Both the position numbers and the translations under genes were made by a program. The notes under the pieces are model-generated. The model was given only the letters and a program-made list of their open reading frames with translations. It did no database searches and had not been told where the DNA came from. This document shows positions 33,865-42,884 of a DNA stretch of 64,000 bases, one piece after another. Every line of letters starts with the position of its first letter. Within the stretch, counting starts at the first letter, position 1. This DNA comes from Nitrososphaerota archaeon (GTDB lineage Archaea > Thermoproteota > Nitrososphaeria > Nitrososphaerales > Nitrosopumilaceae): positions 1 to 64,000 of the forward strand of contig JAGWGB010000004.1 of the NCBI GenBank assembly GCA_028867595.1, given 5' to 3'.

Positions 33865-34221
33865 GTGAAAGGTTCAAGTGCCCTAGATGCATATGACCAT
33901 AAAAAAGCAGACAAGGCTCTCAAAATGCTGTATGCTGATAAGAGTAATGAGTTCCACGAACTTGCGCAGGCAACAGGTTATCCTGTGGGTAACAAAGACT
34001 GGGAAAAAATTATCCTGAATTTCTGCCTTGATTTTGATGATTGTTTCAAAGCCTGGTCAGACGAAGCCACTCCATCTGACCACAATAAAGTACACAAATG
34101 CATGACAATGATGAGGCAGTTGGCACGTGGAAAAACAAACATGACAGAGGTAACGAAACTTCAAACAATAGCGTATAGGATAGCTGAAGACTTCAAATCA
34201 ATCTATAAAAGAATAGAGTGA
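33865..34221 (+). CDS. Hypothetical helical protein (118 aa)
   Basis: Soluble, predicted all-helical, with Cys in NFCLDFDDC and HKCM that could coordinate metal. The GTG start is used. Family not recognised. The protein could be thaumarchaeal-specific. No operon partner in the same direction except the 49-aa ORF about 100 bp downstream. Confidence 0.55.
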   Translation: MKGSSALDAYDHKKADKALKMLYADKSNEFHELAQATGYPVGNKDWEKIILNFCLDFDDCFKAWSDEATPSDHNKVHKCMTMMRQLARGKTNMTEVTKLQTIAYRIAEDFKSIYKRIE

Positions 34222-34318
34222 GTTCTAGTCGTCTCATGAACTTTGATCATACAAGCTGAGCAGGTGCTATGAAAACTCTCACACCTTGTTATATTATTAA
34301 TTTGTGAAATTCACCTAT

Positions 34319-34468
34319 ATGTCAAGTTCAAACTTAACTGTAGACGAGATGTGGAAAAAACTAGAAGGTTGTGGCATAAAGCGGGAAATGCTTGAGAAAC
34401 TGCATCCCTCAGCTGAGACACTGCTGCATATCTATTCTTCAATAAAAAACCAAAAGACAGGTCAATAA
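34319..34468 (+). CDS. Small hypothetical protein (49 aa)
   Basis: The frame reads MSSSNLTVDEMWKKLEGCGIKREMLEKLHPSAETLLHIYSS and ends KTGQ. It is a clean amphipathic-helical sequence with normal composition. A TATA-like TATATTATTAA (34290-34300) lies about 25 bp before the ATG. Family unknown. Confidence 0.5.
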   Translation: MSSSNLTVDEMWKKLEGCGIKREMLEKLHPSAETLLHIYSSIKNQKTGQ

Positions 34469-34495
34469 TTCACACAATTTTAAAAAATGAAATGT

Positions 34496-35488
34496 TTACT
34501 TGACAACTTCTCTGAACCGCGGATTTGATCTAAGGCCGTCAAGATCTCTGTCCTGTTTTGCAGCCTCTTTCCACGAAGAGTCAAGCCTAATTGCTTTTTC
34601 AAGAGATGTAATTGCCCCATATTCATCGCCTTTCATAGCGCAAAGACATGCTTTGTTGTACAACGCTTCTGCATTGTTGTTATCTAATCTTATTACCTTG
34701 TTGTACCATTCAAGCGCGTCTTTTTTTTGTCCTAATCTGTACAGGGCATGTCCTTTGAATGTGAGCGCACTGATGTAACCTGCATCAAGTTTTAATGCGG
34801 AGTCAAAACACTCAAGCGCTTGTTCATATTTTTCACTTTTGTATAAAGTAATTCCTTTGTTTGACAGAACATGTATGTTCTCTGGTACTTTGTTTAATGC
34901 GTAATCATAATGCTGTAAGGCAGCATCATACTGACCCTCTGAATCCAATACCACTCCTTTGTTATTTAGGACTGCCATCTTAGTAGGGTTTTTCTTGAGT
35001 ATGTAATCATACATTTCTATTGCCTTTTGAGAATCCCCTATTGCATGATAAAAATTAGCACTCCTCAATAGATATTCTTCATCTTCATCTGCGACTCCTT
35101 CGTTTTTTACAAGTGCTTCTTTTAATTTGCTATTTTCTTCTAAAAGTGTTAATACTTCTCGTTTTGTCTCTTCTTGCAAGGAAATGTTCTGTTCAGCCCT
35201 GAGAACTAGCGGTAAGCCTGCCATAGTCAAAGTCTTTACGATGTATTTTCTATTGTCTTCAAATCTGATACTGTCGTCTTGATTAGTCAAAATGATGTCT
35301 GCTGGTTTGTCCACCTGTGGTTGTTCTTCTTGTGGAATAGATACTGGCTCTTCTTTTTTGTCTACGCTCTCTTCCTCAGACGTCTTGACTTTGCTTAGCG
35401 AAGGAAATTTCAATTCTATACTACTGGTACAAATCCGATTAATAATGCAATCTTTTGTAGTCGTTTTTTCACAATCTTGTTCGGTCAC
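34496..35488 (-). CDS. Tetratricopeptide-repeat protein with acidic N-terminal region (330 aa)
   Basis: The N-terminal 85 residues are low-complexity, Glu/Pro/Ser-rich. Residues about 90-125 may form a coiled coil. Six TPRs follow (about 135-310), such as GVVLDSEGQYDAALQHYDYALNKVPEN and GHALYRLGQKKDALEWYNKVIRLDNNN. The C terminus ends LDGLRSNPRFREVVK, a common TPR end-cap. Likely a cytosolic scaffold. It is divergent from the HD-hydrolase gene, with 26 bp between starts. Confidence 0.85.
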   Translation of the reverse strand: MTEQDCEKTTTKDCIINRICTSSIELKFPSLSKVKTSEEESVDKKEEPVSIPQEEQPQVDKPADIILTNQDDSIRFEDNRKYIVKTLTMAGLPLVLRAEQNISLQEETKREVLTLLEENSKLKEALVKNEGVADEDEEYLLRSANFYHAIGDSQKAIEMYDYILKKNPTKMAVLNNKGVVLDSEGQYDAALQHYDYALNKVPENIHVLSNKGITLYKSEKYEQALECFDSALKLDAGYISALTFKGHALYRLGQKKDALEWYNKVIRLDNNNAEALYNKACLCAMKGDEYGAITSLEKAIRLDSSWKEAAKQDRDLDGLRSNPRFREVVK

Positions 35489-35514
35489 GGAACTCTAGAA
35501 GATCACATTTTTCA

Positions 35515-36225
35515 ATGACTATGCAGTATATTGGGGTGATGATCGAGTCTGTAAAGAAGAAGGATTTCTTGGCTTTTGTAGAAACGGAAGCAAAAATTCA
35601 CGTTGACAGTTACATTGAAAGCGCCATTCATCTGGCAGAAGAGGTTCATTATGGCGTTAAAAGAGAAGATGGCACCTCATCATTTCTTGAGACTCATATC
35701 TTCCCTGTTGCCATGAATGTAATTCGGCATTATAGATGGGCCAATAAACCTATGACTACTATTCAGATAGTGTCTGCAATATTGCATGATGTTATGGAAG
35801 ACAATGACCGAATTTTGGATCTGCATGCTTCTAAATCATATGGATTTGATGCATACTTTAGCCACAAGTTTGGTGACTATGTTTACAAGGTTTCATCTAT
35901 TCTAAAAACAAAATCACTAGAGTTCTACTCTGGTCTTACAGACAAAGAAAAAGAATTAGAAAGATTTCGTGAATATTGCAATGTTCTAACAAAGTCGGAC
36001 TATGACATCAAGACGATAAAGCTTGCAGACCGAATCAACAATATGAGATTCATATCAAAAATTGCCGGTCACGAAAAAATAGCACGGTATGTGAGAGAAG
36101 CTGAAGACTTTTACATTGCGTATACCGTAATTGAACCTAGGATGGATGATTTTTATTTAGAAATAAGAGAAGCGTACGAAGATCTACGAAAACTTGCACA
36201 AGAAAACCCAAAGATAACTATCTGA
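35515..36225 (+). CDS. SpoT/MESH1-like HD-domain hydrolase
   Basis: The 236-aa protein is a single HD domain of RelA/SpoT type. It has His61 (ETHIFPVAMN), His91-Asp92 (AILHDVMED) with the following acidic pair, and Asp172 (KLADRINN). These four positions bind the catalytic metal in alarmone hydrolases. There is no synthetase or TGS domain, so it resembles stand-alone hydrolases (MESH1-like). Archaea generally lack a full stringent response, so the true substrate may be another nucleotide. Start could be a few residues further in (MIESVKK). Confidence 0.8.
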   Translation: MTMQYIGVMIESVKKKDFLAFVETEAKIHVDSYIESAIHLAEEVHYGVKREDGTSSFLETHIFPVAMNVIRHYRWANKPMTTIQIVSAILHDVMEDNDRILDLHASKSYGFDAYFSHKFGDYVYKVSSILKTKSLEFYSGLTDKEKELERFREYCNVLTKSDYDIKTIKLADRINNMRFISKIAGHEKIARYVREAEDFYIAYTVIEPRMDDFYLEIREAYEDLRKLAQENPKITI

Positions 36226-36231
36226 TCTAAA

Positions 36232-38100
36232 CTATCCGTATTGGTAATTGATTCCTTTCTCTCCTCTAGGATGTTTCCAGTCTGTTTCTTCTGAACATGT
36301 GCCGCATTCAACACATCCTTCATGTTGTATCATGACCCCGTCTTTTTCCATAAAGTAGCACCCAGTGGGGCATAATGTTATCATTTTTTTCATGAATTCG
36401 CTTGTGGGCTTGAGTACTTTGATGTGCGATATGTTATCATCATTGTATTTTAGCTTGGCAACTCTTTGTGCAATTGGTGGAATGCTTGGAGTGTATGATG
36501 ATTGTATGCTCTTGCCAAGTCTTTCTGCAATCTCTGTTGGCACCTTGACATACGTTTCAGTAGTTTCAATCACTGGCAATAGTTTCTCATATCCTAAAAT
36601 ATTTGCAACCCCCACAGCAAAATTTCGCAGTGTTTTGCTTGACATCATTTTCACAACCATGCCATATTTCGCACTGATGATGTCTTTTGGAACATCTTTT
36701 GCAGCATCAAGAAATATCTTCAGGTAGTCCTTGTCAATTGATTTCAGATCATGTGTATAGGGACTTTCTTCTACTGATTGTGAGTAATATTGACCAAGAT
36801 AGTCATCACTAAAGTTGTTTTTATCAAGTGATCTTGCAACTGCGTTGGCAGCTCTTGCCGCATCATCGATTCCCACGTTTAGCCCCTCAATTCTTGGGCC
36901 TACAAATACGCCCCTTCCGGCAGCGTCTCCCACAAACAGTATGTTCTTAAAGTAAGGCTTTTCCATCCTGCAACGCTTTCCATCTGGCACAAGTTTTGCG
37001 CTGTACTCTGCTTCTACATAGTCTGTCTCAAACTTGATGCCATATTTGCTTGACATTTGTTCTCTGATTGATGACAATTGTGACCCAATCTCATCTTCTG
37101 AACCGTACTTTCCTTCTTTGACAAGTCTTTCTTTTTGGCTTTTTGAGTAATATGCATCTCTAAGTTCTGTCCACGTTTTGATCATCTTTGTTACTGCAAA
37201 ACGAATTCTCATCTGTTCTTCCTTTGCCATATTCTTGTCAATTTCACCCCTGACAGGAACTTCATCTTTGATAAACTCGCTTATCATAGGATTTTTCAAT
37301 AATGTATTTACGAGATCGTAAGGTTCAACCGGAGCATCCAAAAGTGAGTCAAGGTGATACACTGCTCCAACAGATAAGGTATCGCGATTGGTGTAAAGAA
37401 ATCCTCCGCCTATGTGGTTTAGTGTTACATCGCCTGCAAAAAGATGTGCGGCGCCATCGTCCTGGCCTATTGAAAACCGCTCATTCATAATTTCTTCTGG
37501 AAGTTTTATTACCACTTTGACTCCTTGGTAGAGCTGACTTGGAGAAAATTTTTGCCTAGCTCCAGTCATGTAAGCAACTTCTGAATTTACCCCATCTGCT
37601 GCAATTATTGCTTTAACCTCGACCTCTTCCAACTCGTCGGTCTGTACGATAGTGCGCTCGCCTTCCCATCTGATGTCTCTGACGTGCACTCCTGGTACTA
37701 TTCCTCCGCCATGTTTTTGTGCGGTCTCTGTTACCTGTTGCAAAAACCACTGGTTTAGCTTATTCATAAGTACTGAGCAACCGAAATTTGCTTCATAGTT
37801 GTGAGCCTCTGTTAGGTCAATCGAGAAGACCTTGTCTTTTGATGTTGCATGCAGGATGTATTTTGTTATCTTTCTCTCAAAGGGCGCATCAGTTAGAAAG
37901 TTTTCATATATGTCTTCAACATTGTATGTTTTTCCTTTTTTTGGTTTTTTGGAATATAATATGCCTCCTGAAATATTTTTAGAACCAACTTTACTTCCAG
38001 CTTCGAAAAGAATTGCCTGTTTTCCTAAATTTGAGAGCTGCTTGAGTGCTGCAAGCCCTGCAGAGCCTCCTCCAATTATTGCTACATCATATTTTTCCAA
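36232..38100 (-). CDS. fixC: FixC/ETF-quinone oxidoreductase fused to a FixX-type ferredoxin
   Basis: The 622-aa flavoprotein has an N-terminal FAD motif (VAIIGGGSAGLAALKQL) and the GG-motif and central geranylgeranyl-reductase-like fold of the FixC/ETF-QO family. LFVGDAAGRGVFVG (second FAD motif) and a C-terminal ferredoxin-like domain with CPTGCYF and CVECGTC follow. It accepts electrons from the ETF encoded by the next two genes and passes them to quinone. The fused FixX-like end makes a four-part FixABCX set in three genes. Last gene of the minus-strand operon; the gap to the ETF-alpha gene is 13 bp. Confidence 0.9.
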   Translation of the reverse strand: MEKYDVAIIGGGSAGLAALKQLSNLGKQAILFEAGSKVGSKNISGGILYSKKPKKGKTYNVEDIYENFLTDAPFERKITKYILHATSKDKVFSIDLTEAHNYEANFGCSVLMNKLNQWFLQQVTETAQKHGGGIVPGVHVRDIRWEGERTIVQTDELEEVEVKAIIAADGVNSEVAYMTGARQKFSPSQLYQGVKVVIKLPEEIMNERFSIGQDDGAAHLFAGDVTLNHIGGGFLYTNRDTLSVGAVYHLDSLLDAPVEPYDLVNTLLKNPMISEFIKDEVPVRGEIDKNMAKEEQMRIRFAVTKMIKTWTELRDAYYSKSQKERLVKEGKYGSEDEIGSQLSSIREQMSSKYGIKFETDYVEAEYSAKLVPDGKRCRMEKPYFKNILFVGDAAGRGVFVGPRIEGLNVGIDDAARAANAVARSLDKNNFSDDYLGQYYSQSVEESPYTHDLKSIDKDYLKIFLDAAKDVPKDIISAKYGMVVKMMSSKTLRNFAVGVANILGYEKLLPVIETTETYVKVPTEIAERLGKSIQSSYTPSIPPIAQRVAKLKYNDDNISHIKVLKPTSEFMKKMITLCPTGCYFMEKDGVMIQHEGCVECGTCSEETDWKHPRGEKGINYQYG

Positions 38101-38113
38101 ATTGCAATCTCCC

Positions 38114-39298
38114 TTATGCCTGCACTACCTGTTTTTGTTTTCTTATTTCCTCAATAAGAATGGGAATCACATCTTCCATTCTGCCTTTTATGAATACGTC
38201 GCATTCGTCCTTTATCGATGCGTTCTCATCTGGATTTATTGCAATGATAAACTCCGAGTCCTTCATGCCAGAAATGTGTTGCATGGCACCGCTGATTCCT
38301 ACTGCAATGTACACCTTGGGACTGACCTTTCTTCCGCTGATGCCAATAACCCTGTCAGGTATGAGGTATGTCGAGTCTACCACCTGACTTACAGAAAATG
38401 GTTTTTTTGACAAGGGTAACGTAATGCCAATTTGAGCGTCAAGCTCTGATGCAAGCTCTTCTATCATCTTGATGTTTTTCTCAGGTGCGTCCTTGACTCC
38501 ACGGCCAAAGCTTACTATGGCCTTGTGACTGTCAAAATCGATCTCATTTTTAATTATTTTACGGTCTATAATCTTGACTTTTAGATCTTGCTCGTCAAAT
38601 TTTGGTGCATACTCTATTATCGTTCCTTCTCTGCTGACGTTTGGTTGTAAAGGCTCAAAAACTCCAGGTATTATGCTGCATGCCTGGGGATGATAGTCTT
38701 TTTGCATTGCAGGATTTTTGTTATCAAGGCATAGTATTGTGGTCCACAAAAATCCAGAAAAGTCTGGCCTGTACATCTCAAGTGTCTTTTCATACGTAAG
38801 CGGTTTACCACCCGTCTTGTTTTGGTGTGTTATCTGCAAGTCTCCTACAACAAGCTTGTTTATGTCTGATGCAAGACCTGATTCTAATTGAGCCAAAACT
38901 GTGGCAGAAAGATGTCTCCCTATGCTGTCTGCTGCAAAGAACATATATCTCGGTCTTTTGAATTGTGCAGAATATTCTGGCTCTACTTTTGCCGCAATTT
39001 CTCTGTCTAGTGCTATATGAGAAATTGTTTTGGTATAAATCGTATTTCTTACATATCTTAATTCTGGATTGTCAGCATAAATTACTGCATCTGCACCATG
39101 TTGAATCAAAACTTTTGGAATCTCTTTGACATTATATCCAAGTAAAACGGCGACTACTTTTTCCTTTGACAAATATTTTTTATTAAAGTCATCAAGCATT
39201 CTTCTTGCTTCTCCAAGCATCTCCAAGCTTACTTGCAGTATCTTTCCATCTTCATGCTCTATTATGACATAGACATGCCTATAGTCGCCTTCTGTCAT
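38114..39298 (-). CDS. fixB: Electron transfer flavoprotein alpha subunit (FixB)
   Basis: The 394-aa protein has the N-terminal ETF domain (VYVIIEHEDGKILQVSLEMLGEARRM) and the C-terminal FAD-binding domain with IVSFGRGVKDAPEKN, PDRVIGISGRKVSPKVYIAVGISGAMQHISGM and the closing AINPDENASI. These are ETF-alpha signatures. It overlaps the ETF-beta gene by 4 bp (ATGA), so the two chains are made together. Fatty-acid or amino-acid-derived acyl-CoA oxidation, or Fix-type electron bifurcation, are the possible roles. Confidence 0.92.
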   Translation of the reverse strand: MTEGDYRHVYVIIEHEDGKILQVSLEMLGEARRMLDDFNKKYLSKEKVVAVLLGYNVKEIPKVLIQHGADAVIYADNPELRYVRNTIYTKTISHIALDREIAAKVEPEYSAQFKRPRYMFFAADSIGRHLSATVLAQLESGLASDINKLVVGDLQITHQNKTGGKPLTYEKTLEMYRPDFSGFLWTTILCLDNKNPAMQKDYHPQACSIIPGVFEPLQPNVSREGTIIEYAPKFDEQDLKVKIIDRKIIKNEIDFDSHKAIVSFGRGVKDAPEKNIKMIEELASELDAQIGITLPLSKKPFSVSQVVDSTYLIPDRVIGISGRKVSPKVYIAVGISGAMQHISGMKDSEFIIAINPDENASIKDECDVFIKGRMEDVIPILIEEIRKQKQVVQA

Positions 39299-40176
39299 TT
39301 TATCACCATTGTTGATAATGACTGTCGCATCTTTGCAACCACTTTACGAATCTGTTCCTGGTCAGTGCCATCTATTATCTCAGCTTGTCTTGTTGCTTTT
39401 CCTTTTGGAATGCGTTCTACTTTGTAGACAATGGTTGGTGAACCTGAAATCCCAATAAGCTTTGGGTCAGCCTCTATCTGTGCTGCATTGAATGTCTTTA
39501 GATACTGTTTAAAGTTCTGAGCACGCTGTGTTGCTTCTCTTTGATATTTTTCATAAGCAAGTCTTTGTGATACTGTATTGAATTTGGGGACATATGACGG
39601 GTCTATTGCGATAAAGACTGGAAGGGGTGCCTCTATCTCTTCCACTACATCGTAAATTCCTTGTAATCTGACAAGTCTTTTTGCTCTAACTGTTCTTGTC
39701 TCCATGTTTATTTCATAATCTATCGCGTTTCCAAGAAATGTCATTCCAAGCTTCCATGCTGTCTGGGGGCCTGTCTGACCTGTTTCTCCATCTGATGCTC
39801 TGTGACCTGAAAACACGATATCCATCTTTCCTTGCATTTTAAGTACTCCAGACTTGAGTACTTCAGCTGTAGCCAGTGTATCTGCTCCTGCAAAAATTCT
39901 ATCGCTGTAAAGATAAAGATCATCTGCGTCTGATATCAACTGAGCATGTTGCAGCATAGATTCTGCTGTAGGTGGTCCCATTGTGCCAATTGAGATGTTT
40001 GCACCATACTTGACTTTTGCATAAAATGCAGCATTGACAGCTATCTCGCTATGTGGACCAAGTATGTTTTTAGTTTCTGCCCGATTAAGCGTACCGTCGG
40101 GATTGTAGCTCACATTTCCCTCTGAAAAATCAGGCTCTAGCTTGACAATCACTGCCACATTTATGGAATTCATCAT
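39295..40176 (-). CDS. fixA: Electron transfer flavoprotein beta subunit (FixA)
   Basis: The 293-aa protein is an ETF-beta (FixA) type: VAVIVKLEPDFSEGNVSYNPDGTLNR, LGPHSEIAVNAA, GADTLATAEVLKS and the middle FSGHRASDGETGQTGPQTAWKLG nucleotide-binding segment. It is first in the operon and followed by FixB with a 4-bp overlap. The upstream gap of about 230 bp to the divergent 40406 gene should hold its promoter. Whether the complex bifurcates (extra FAD in FixA) cannot be decided by eye. Confidence 0.92.
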   Translation of the reverse strand: MMNSINVAVIVKLEPDFSEGNVSYNPDGTLNRAETKNILGPHSEIAVNAAFYAKVKYGANISIGTMGPPTAESMLQHAQLISDADDLYLYSDRIFAGADTLATAEVLKSGVLKMQGKMDIVFSGHRASDGETGQTGPQTAWKLGMTFLGNAIDYEINMETRTVRAKRLVRLQGIYDVVEEIEAPLPVFIAIDPSYVPKFNTVSQRLAYEKYQREATQRAQNFKQYLKTFNAAQIEADPKLIGISGSPTIVYKVERIPKGKATRQAEIIDGTDQEQIRKVVAKMRQSLSTMVIK

Positions 40177-40405
40177 TTTCTAAGTATCATGCTTTGATTT
40201 TATCTATTATGGTTATTCCCAGCCGCAAAAATAAAATGCCTTTTCACGATTATCATTAATGTTGAAAATTACATTATTGTTACAGGCATGTTGCATTTAG
40301 ATAGTTCAAGTTAAATAACAGGATGTAAATTGTGATTGATACCGTGATGTATATTGGATTTTTCAATAGCATGAAAAACATCTTGTATCAAATATGTCGT
40401 AAATA

Positions 40406-40711
40406 GTGGATGGCATGATAAGACAAAACAAAAATTTTGTTAATCTAAAAATGGTGGTTTTCATTGCAATATATGCATCTCTTATTGCATTTTCTCTTGC
40501 ATGGTATCATACACTAACAAATATCAACTGTGATCTGACACAACCAATATCATCAAATTCTGTAAAGGCTGATTCTTCTGAAGGTGCGGCACAGAATTGT
40601 AGCGAGCAATTGCACTTTCACTGGATAAAGTTCTACGGAATAAACGGCCTCATATACGGAGCATCATTATTTGCGTTTGTTACAAGCATAAGGAAGAGCA
40701 ACAAAAGCTAG
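40406..40711 (+). CDS. Two-helix membrane protein (101 aa)
   Basis: A first helix (MVVFIAIYASLIAFSLAWYHTL), an extracellular loop of about 40 residues with two Cys (CDLTQ, NCSEQ), then a second helix (FYGINGLIYGASLFAFVTSI) and a basic tail. GTG start; an ATG four codons on is possible. Family not recognised. Confidence 0.6.
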   Translation: MDGMIRQNKNFVNLKMVVFIAIYASLIAFSLAWYHTLTNINCDLTQPISSNSVKADSSEGAAQNCSEQLHFHWIKFYGINGLIYGASLFAFVTSIRKSNKS

Positions 40712-40801
40712 ACAAAAATACGCCATAACACAAAATTATTGAGAATCTGAATAAAATTTATAATTGAGAAAAAGTGATCCTAGCTAAACTGCGGTCTGCA
40801 T

Positions 40802-41827
40802 ATGAAAAAATTCATGATCATTGCAATATCTATAATCCTGTTTACGGCAGTGTTCTCTCTAGCGTATTCGGTCAAAGTATCAGCACAAGAAACTTCGATA
40901 CCGAACTGGATAAAAAAAACTGCACAATGGTGGTCGCAGAATCAAACAAGCGATTCGGAATTCTTGGCAGCGATTCAATACCTGATTGATAATAACATAC
41001 TGCATGGCACATCTGTCAAACTGACAAATCAGAACATGTCTGACACATCAAACCAAAATGCTCAACTAATGCAAAAGGTAAATGATCTACAGAGTAGATA
41101 TAATACTCTGCAGTCAAAATACAATTTGCTATTAGAACAGGTCAAGAGTATATCTCCTCCATCTTTGTCTACAAACGAAAATAATGATTCTATATTTGCC
41201 GTAGCAGTAAAGCCTGTTATAGAAAGTGATGGATTTTTTGAAACAACAACATATCAAGGATCGATACTCAAAATCAATGTGGAAATTCGAGATGGGTCTG
41301 GTCTTGTCTTGATCAACACTGCACTTCCTGCCGGGGTTGATTTCCAATCATCTGCACGCACTGCTGTAGCAGTAGCGCAAAACGTAACTGGGATGAACCT
41401 GTCAAAAAAAGATGTGATATTTTCAATTAATTCTATAAGCGATCAAGACTTGCAAGCTGTTGATGGCCCTAGTGCAGGAGGTGCCATGACAGTTCTACTG
41501 ATTTCAGATATGCTTGGCAAACCCATTAACAGTCACATATTGATGACAGGTACTATCCAGGCCGATGGCACTATAGGACCCATAGGGGCAGCTTCTGACA
41601 AGGCTGATGCAGCAGGCCTATATGGCGCAAAAATATTTCTTGTACCAAAAGGACAGGCAGTTGTGTCTGTACAGAATTGCACTGAAAGAAATGAAGGACC
41701 TATAACCTACCAAACATGCACTATGGAACAAAAACCACTCTCCCCTATAACACAGAGCAAATACGGTATGCAAGTAATTGAGGTTGCCACCATTCAGGAC
41801 GCACTCAAGTACTTTAATTCTCCATGA
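40802..41827 (+). CDS. Secreted or anchored Lon-type (S16) protease with a W/WW module
   Basis: The 341-aa product has a signal peptide or anchor (IIAISIILFTAVFSLAYSVKVSA) and one W/WW module (IPNWIKKTAQWW...AIQYLIDNNIL, about 33-67). A coiled coil (about 85-115) and a Lon proteolytic domain (about 140-341) follow. The catalytic dyad is visible: Ser224 in DGPSAGG and Lys267 in AASDKADAA, and the GTIQADGTIGPIGA strand is conserved. There is no AAA ATPase. It would act outside the membrane without ATP-driven unfolding, as proposed for YlbL-like S16 proteins. Confidence 0.85.
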   Translation: MKKFMIIAISIILFTAVFSLAYSVKVSAQETSIPNWIKKTAQWWSQNQTSDSEFLAAIQYLIDNNILHGTSVKLTNQNMSDTSNQNAQLMQKVNDLQSRYNTLQSKYNLLLEQVKSISPPSLSTNENNDSIFAVAVKPVIESDGFFETTTYQGSILKINVEIRDGSGLVLINTALPAGVDFQSSARTAVAVAQNVTGMNLSKKDVIFSINSISDQDLQAVDGPSAGGAMTVLLISDMLGKPINSHILMTGTIQADGTIGPIGAASDKADAAGLYGAKIFLVPKGQAVVSVQNCTERNEGPITYQTCTMEQKPLSPITQSKYGMQVIEVATIQDALKYFNSP

Positions 41828-41946
41828 TCTTAGTGCAATCAGTTGCAATCACCGAAATCAAGTTTATCTTTAGGATTGTACTAATTTGATATGACACGAT
41901 TACAAATCAAAATAAGCAAAGTGATGGCATAGTACCTGAACCATTA

Positions 41947-42219
41947 TTGAAAATATTATCTGAAAAAAACGTCATACGTATTTTGCAATCTGCTACCCTA
42001 CCAAAAAACGCTTCTGAACTAAGCAAAGAATGTAACGTATCGCTGACAACAGTATACAGACAGGTTAAGAGACTAAATGACAAAAAGTTGCTTATAGTAT
42101 CAGGTTCTATAGATGATGGCGGGAAAAAACATTTTACCTTCAAGAGTAAGAACAGTGTATACTGCAAGTGTGCATGTTCTACTGTAGATCTAACGTCATT
42201 TCTACAATCAAAAGAATAA
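41947..42219 (+). CDS. Winged-helix transcription regulator, ArsR-like (90 aa)
   Basis: LSEKNVIRILQSATLPKNASELSKECNVSLTTVYRQVKRLNDKKLLIVSG is a compact winged helix with a clear recognition helix (SLTTVYRQVKRL). The end carries CKCACS, a possible metal or redox site. The only in-frame start codon is TTG 41947. Codons just upstream still read like protein (SDGIVPEPLL) until a TGA, so the annotated start may be wrong or the 5' end altered. Likely ArsR/MarR-type regulator. Confidence 0.75.
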   Translation: MKILSEKNVIRILQSATLPKNASELSKECNVSLTTVYRQVKRLNDKKLLIVSGSIDDGGKKHFTFKSKNSVYCKCACSTVDLTSFLQSKE

Positions 42220-42296
42220 CTGAAAGACCAGATTTTTACTGCCTGATTTTTCAGAATAGTTTCTTATTAGGTGGTAATTTTTGTAAATGCAACTTG

Positions 42297-42866
42297 GTGC
42301 GATTGCGTACTCTTCGAGGTCTTATAACTGCCTCTGTTGGCGTGGCTTTGCTCATCGTCGGTGCAAGCATATTTGACAGTGCATATGATGTGGTTGAATC
42401 TGTGATGGACAAAAAACAATACCTCTTTGAAGACAAACTGATACCACAAGGACAAACCGTAAATTCATCAATTACTTGGGACCAACTTGATACTCATAGT
42501 ATTCTGATAGTCAATGTTACTCCAATATACAATCAGGTAAAATTGCAAGTAACTGAGCCAAACAGCGGCACATTTGAAAAAGAAAGCAACAATGGTTTTG
42601 TATATCACATAATAGGTAAAAGTACACAAAACCAAGGAAATTATTATTTTGATGTGTTTAATTTAGGAACTGAACCAGTTCACGTCAACGTAGTTTTAGG
42701 GGAAGACCCGTATCTTAGTGGAAAGTGCAACACTGACAACCAAACTGCTTGCTATGCAATTCCTGCTACTATTGGTATCGTTATAGCAGGCATGCTTGCT
42801 TTGATAATAGGCTCCGCAGTTGCCGTAAATGATTTGAGAAAGAAGAAAAAACAACAGCCTACATGA
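42297..42866 (+). CDS. Membrane-anchored extracellular protein with two helices (189 aa)
   Basis: An N-terminal helix (GLITASVGVALLIVGASIF), an extracellular beta domain (about 50-150, with VNSSITWDQLDTHSILIVNVTP and a Cys pair CNTDNQTACYA) and a C-terminal helix (PATIGIVIAGMLALIIGSAV) with a basic tail. GTG 42297 is chosen because TTCTTATTA (42261-42269) lies about 27 bp upstream, as in other leaderless genes here. Family not recognised. Confidence 0.65.
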   Translation: MRLRTLRGLITASVGVALLIVGASIFDSAYDVVESVMDKKQYLFEDKLIPQGQTVNSSITWDQLDTHSILIVNVTPIYNQVKLQVTEPNSGTFEKESNNGFVYHIIGKSTQNQGNYYFDVFNLGTEPVHVNVVLGEDPYLSGKCNTDNQTACYAIPATIGIVIAGMLALIIGSAVAVNDLRKKKKQQPT

Positions 42867-42884
42867 TCTTCAAAAGTAAAAATG

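Noticed and set aside
37302-40000. Plus-strand frames opposite the Fix operon
   Set aside because: They lack starts with promoters and mirror codon structure of well-identified ETF genes.
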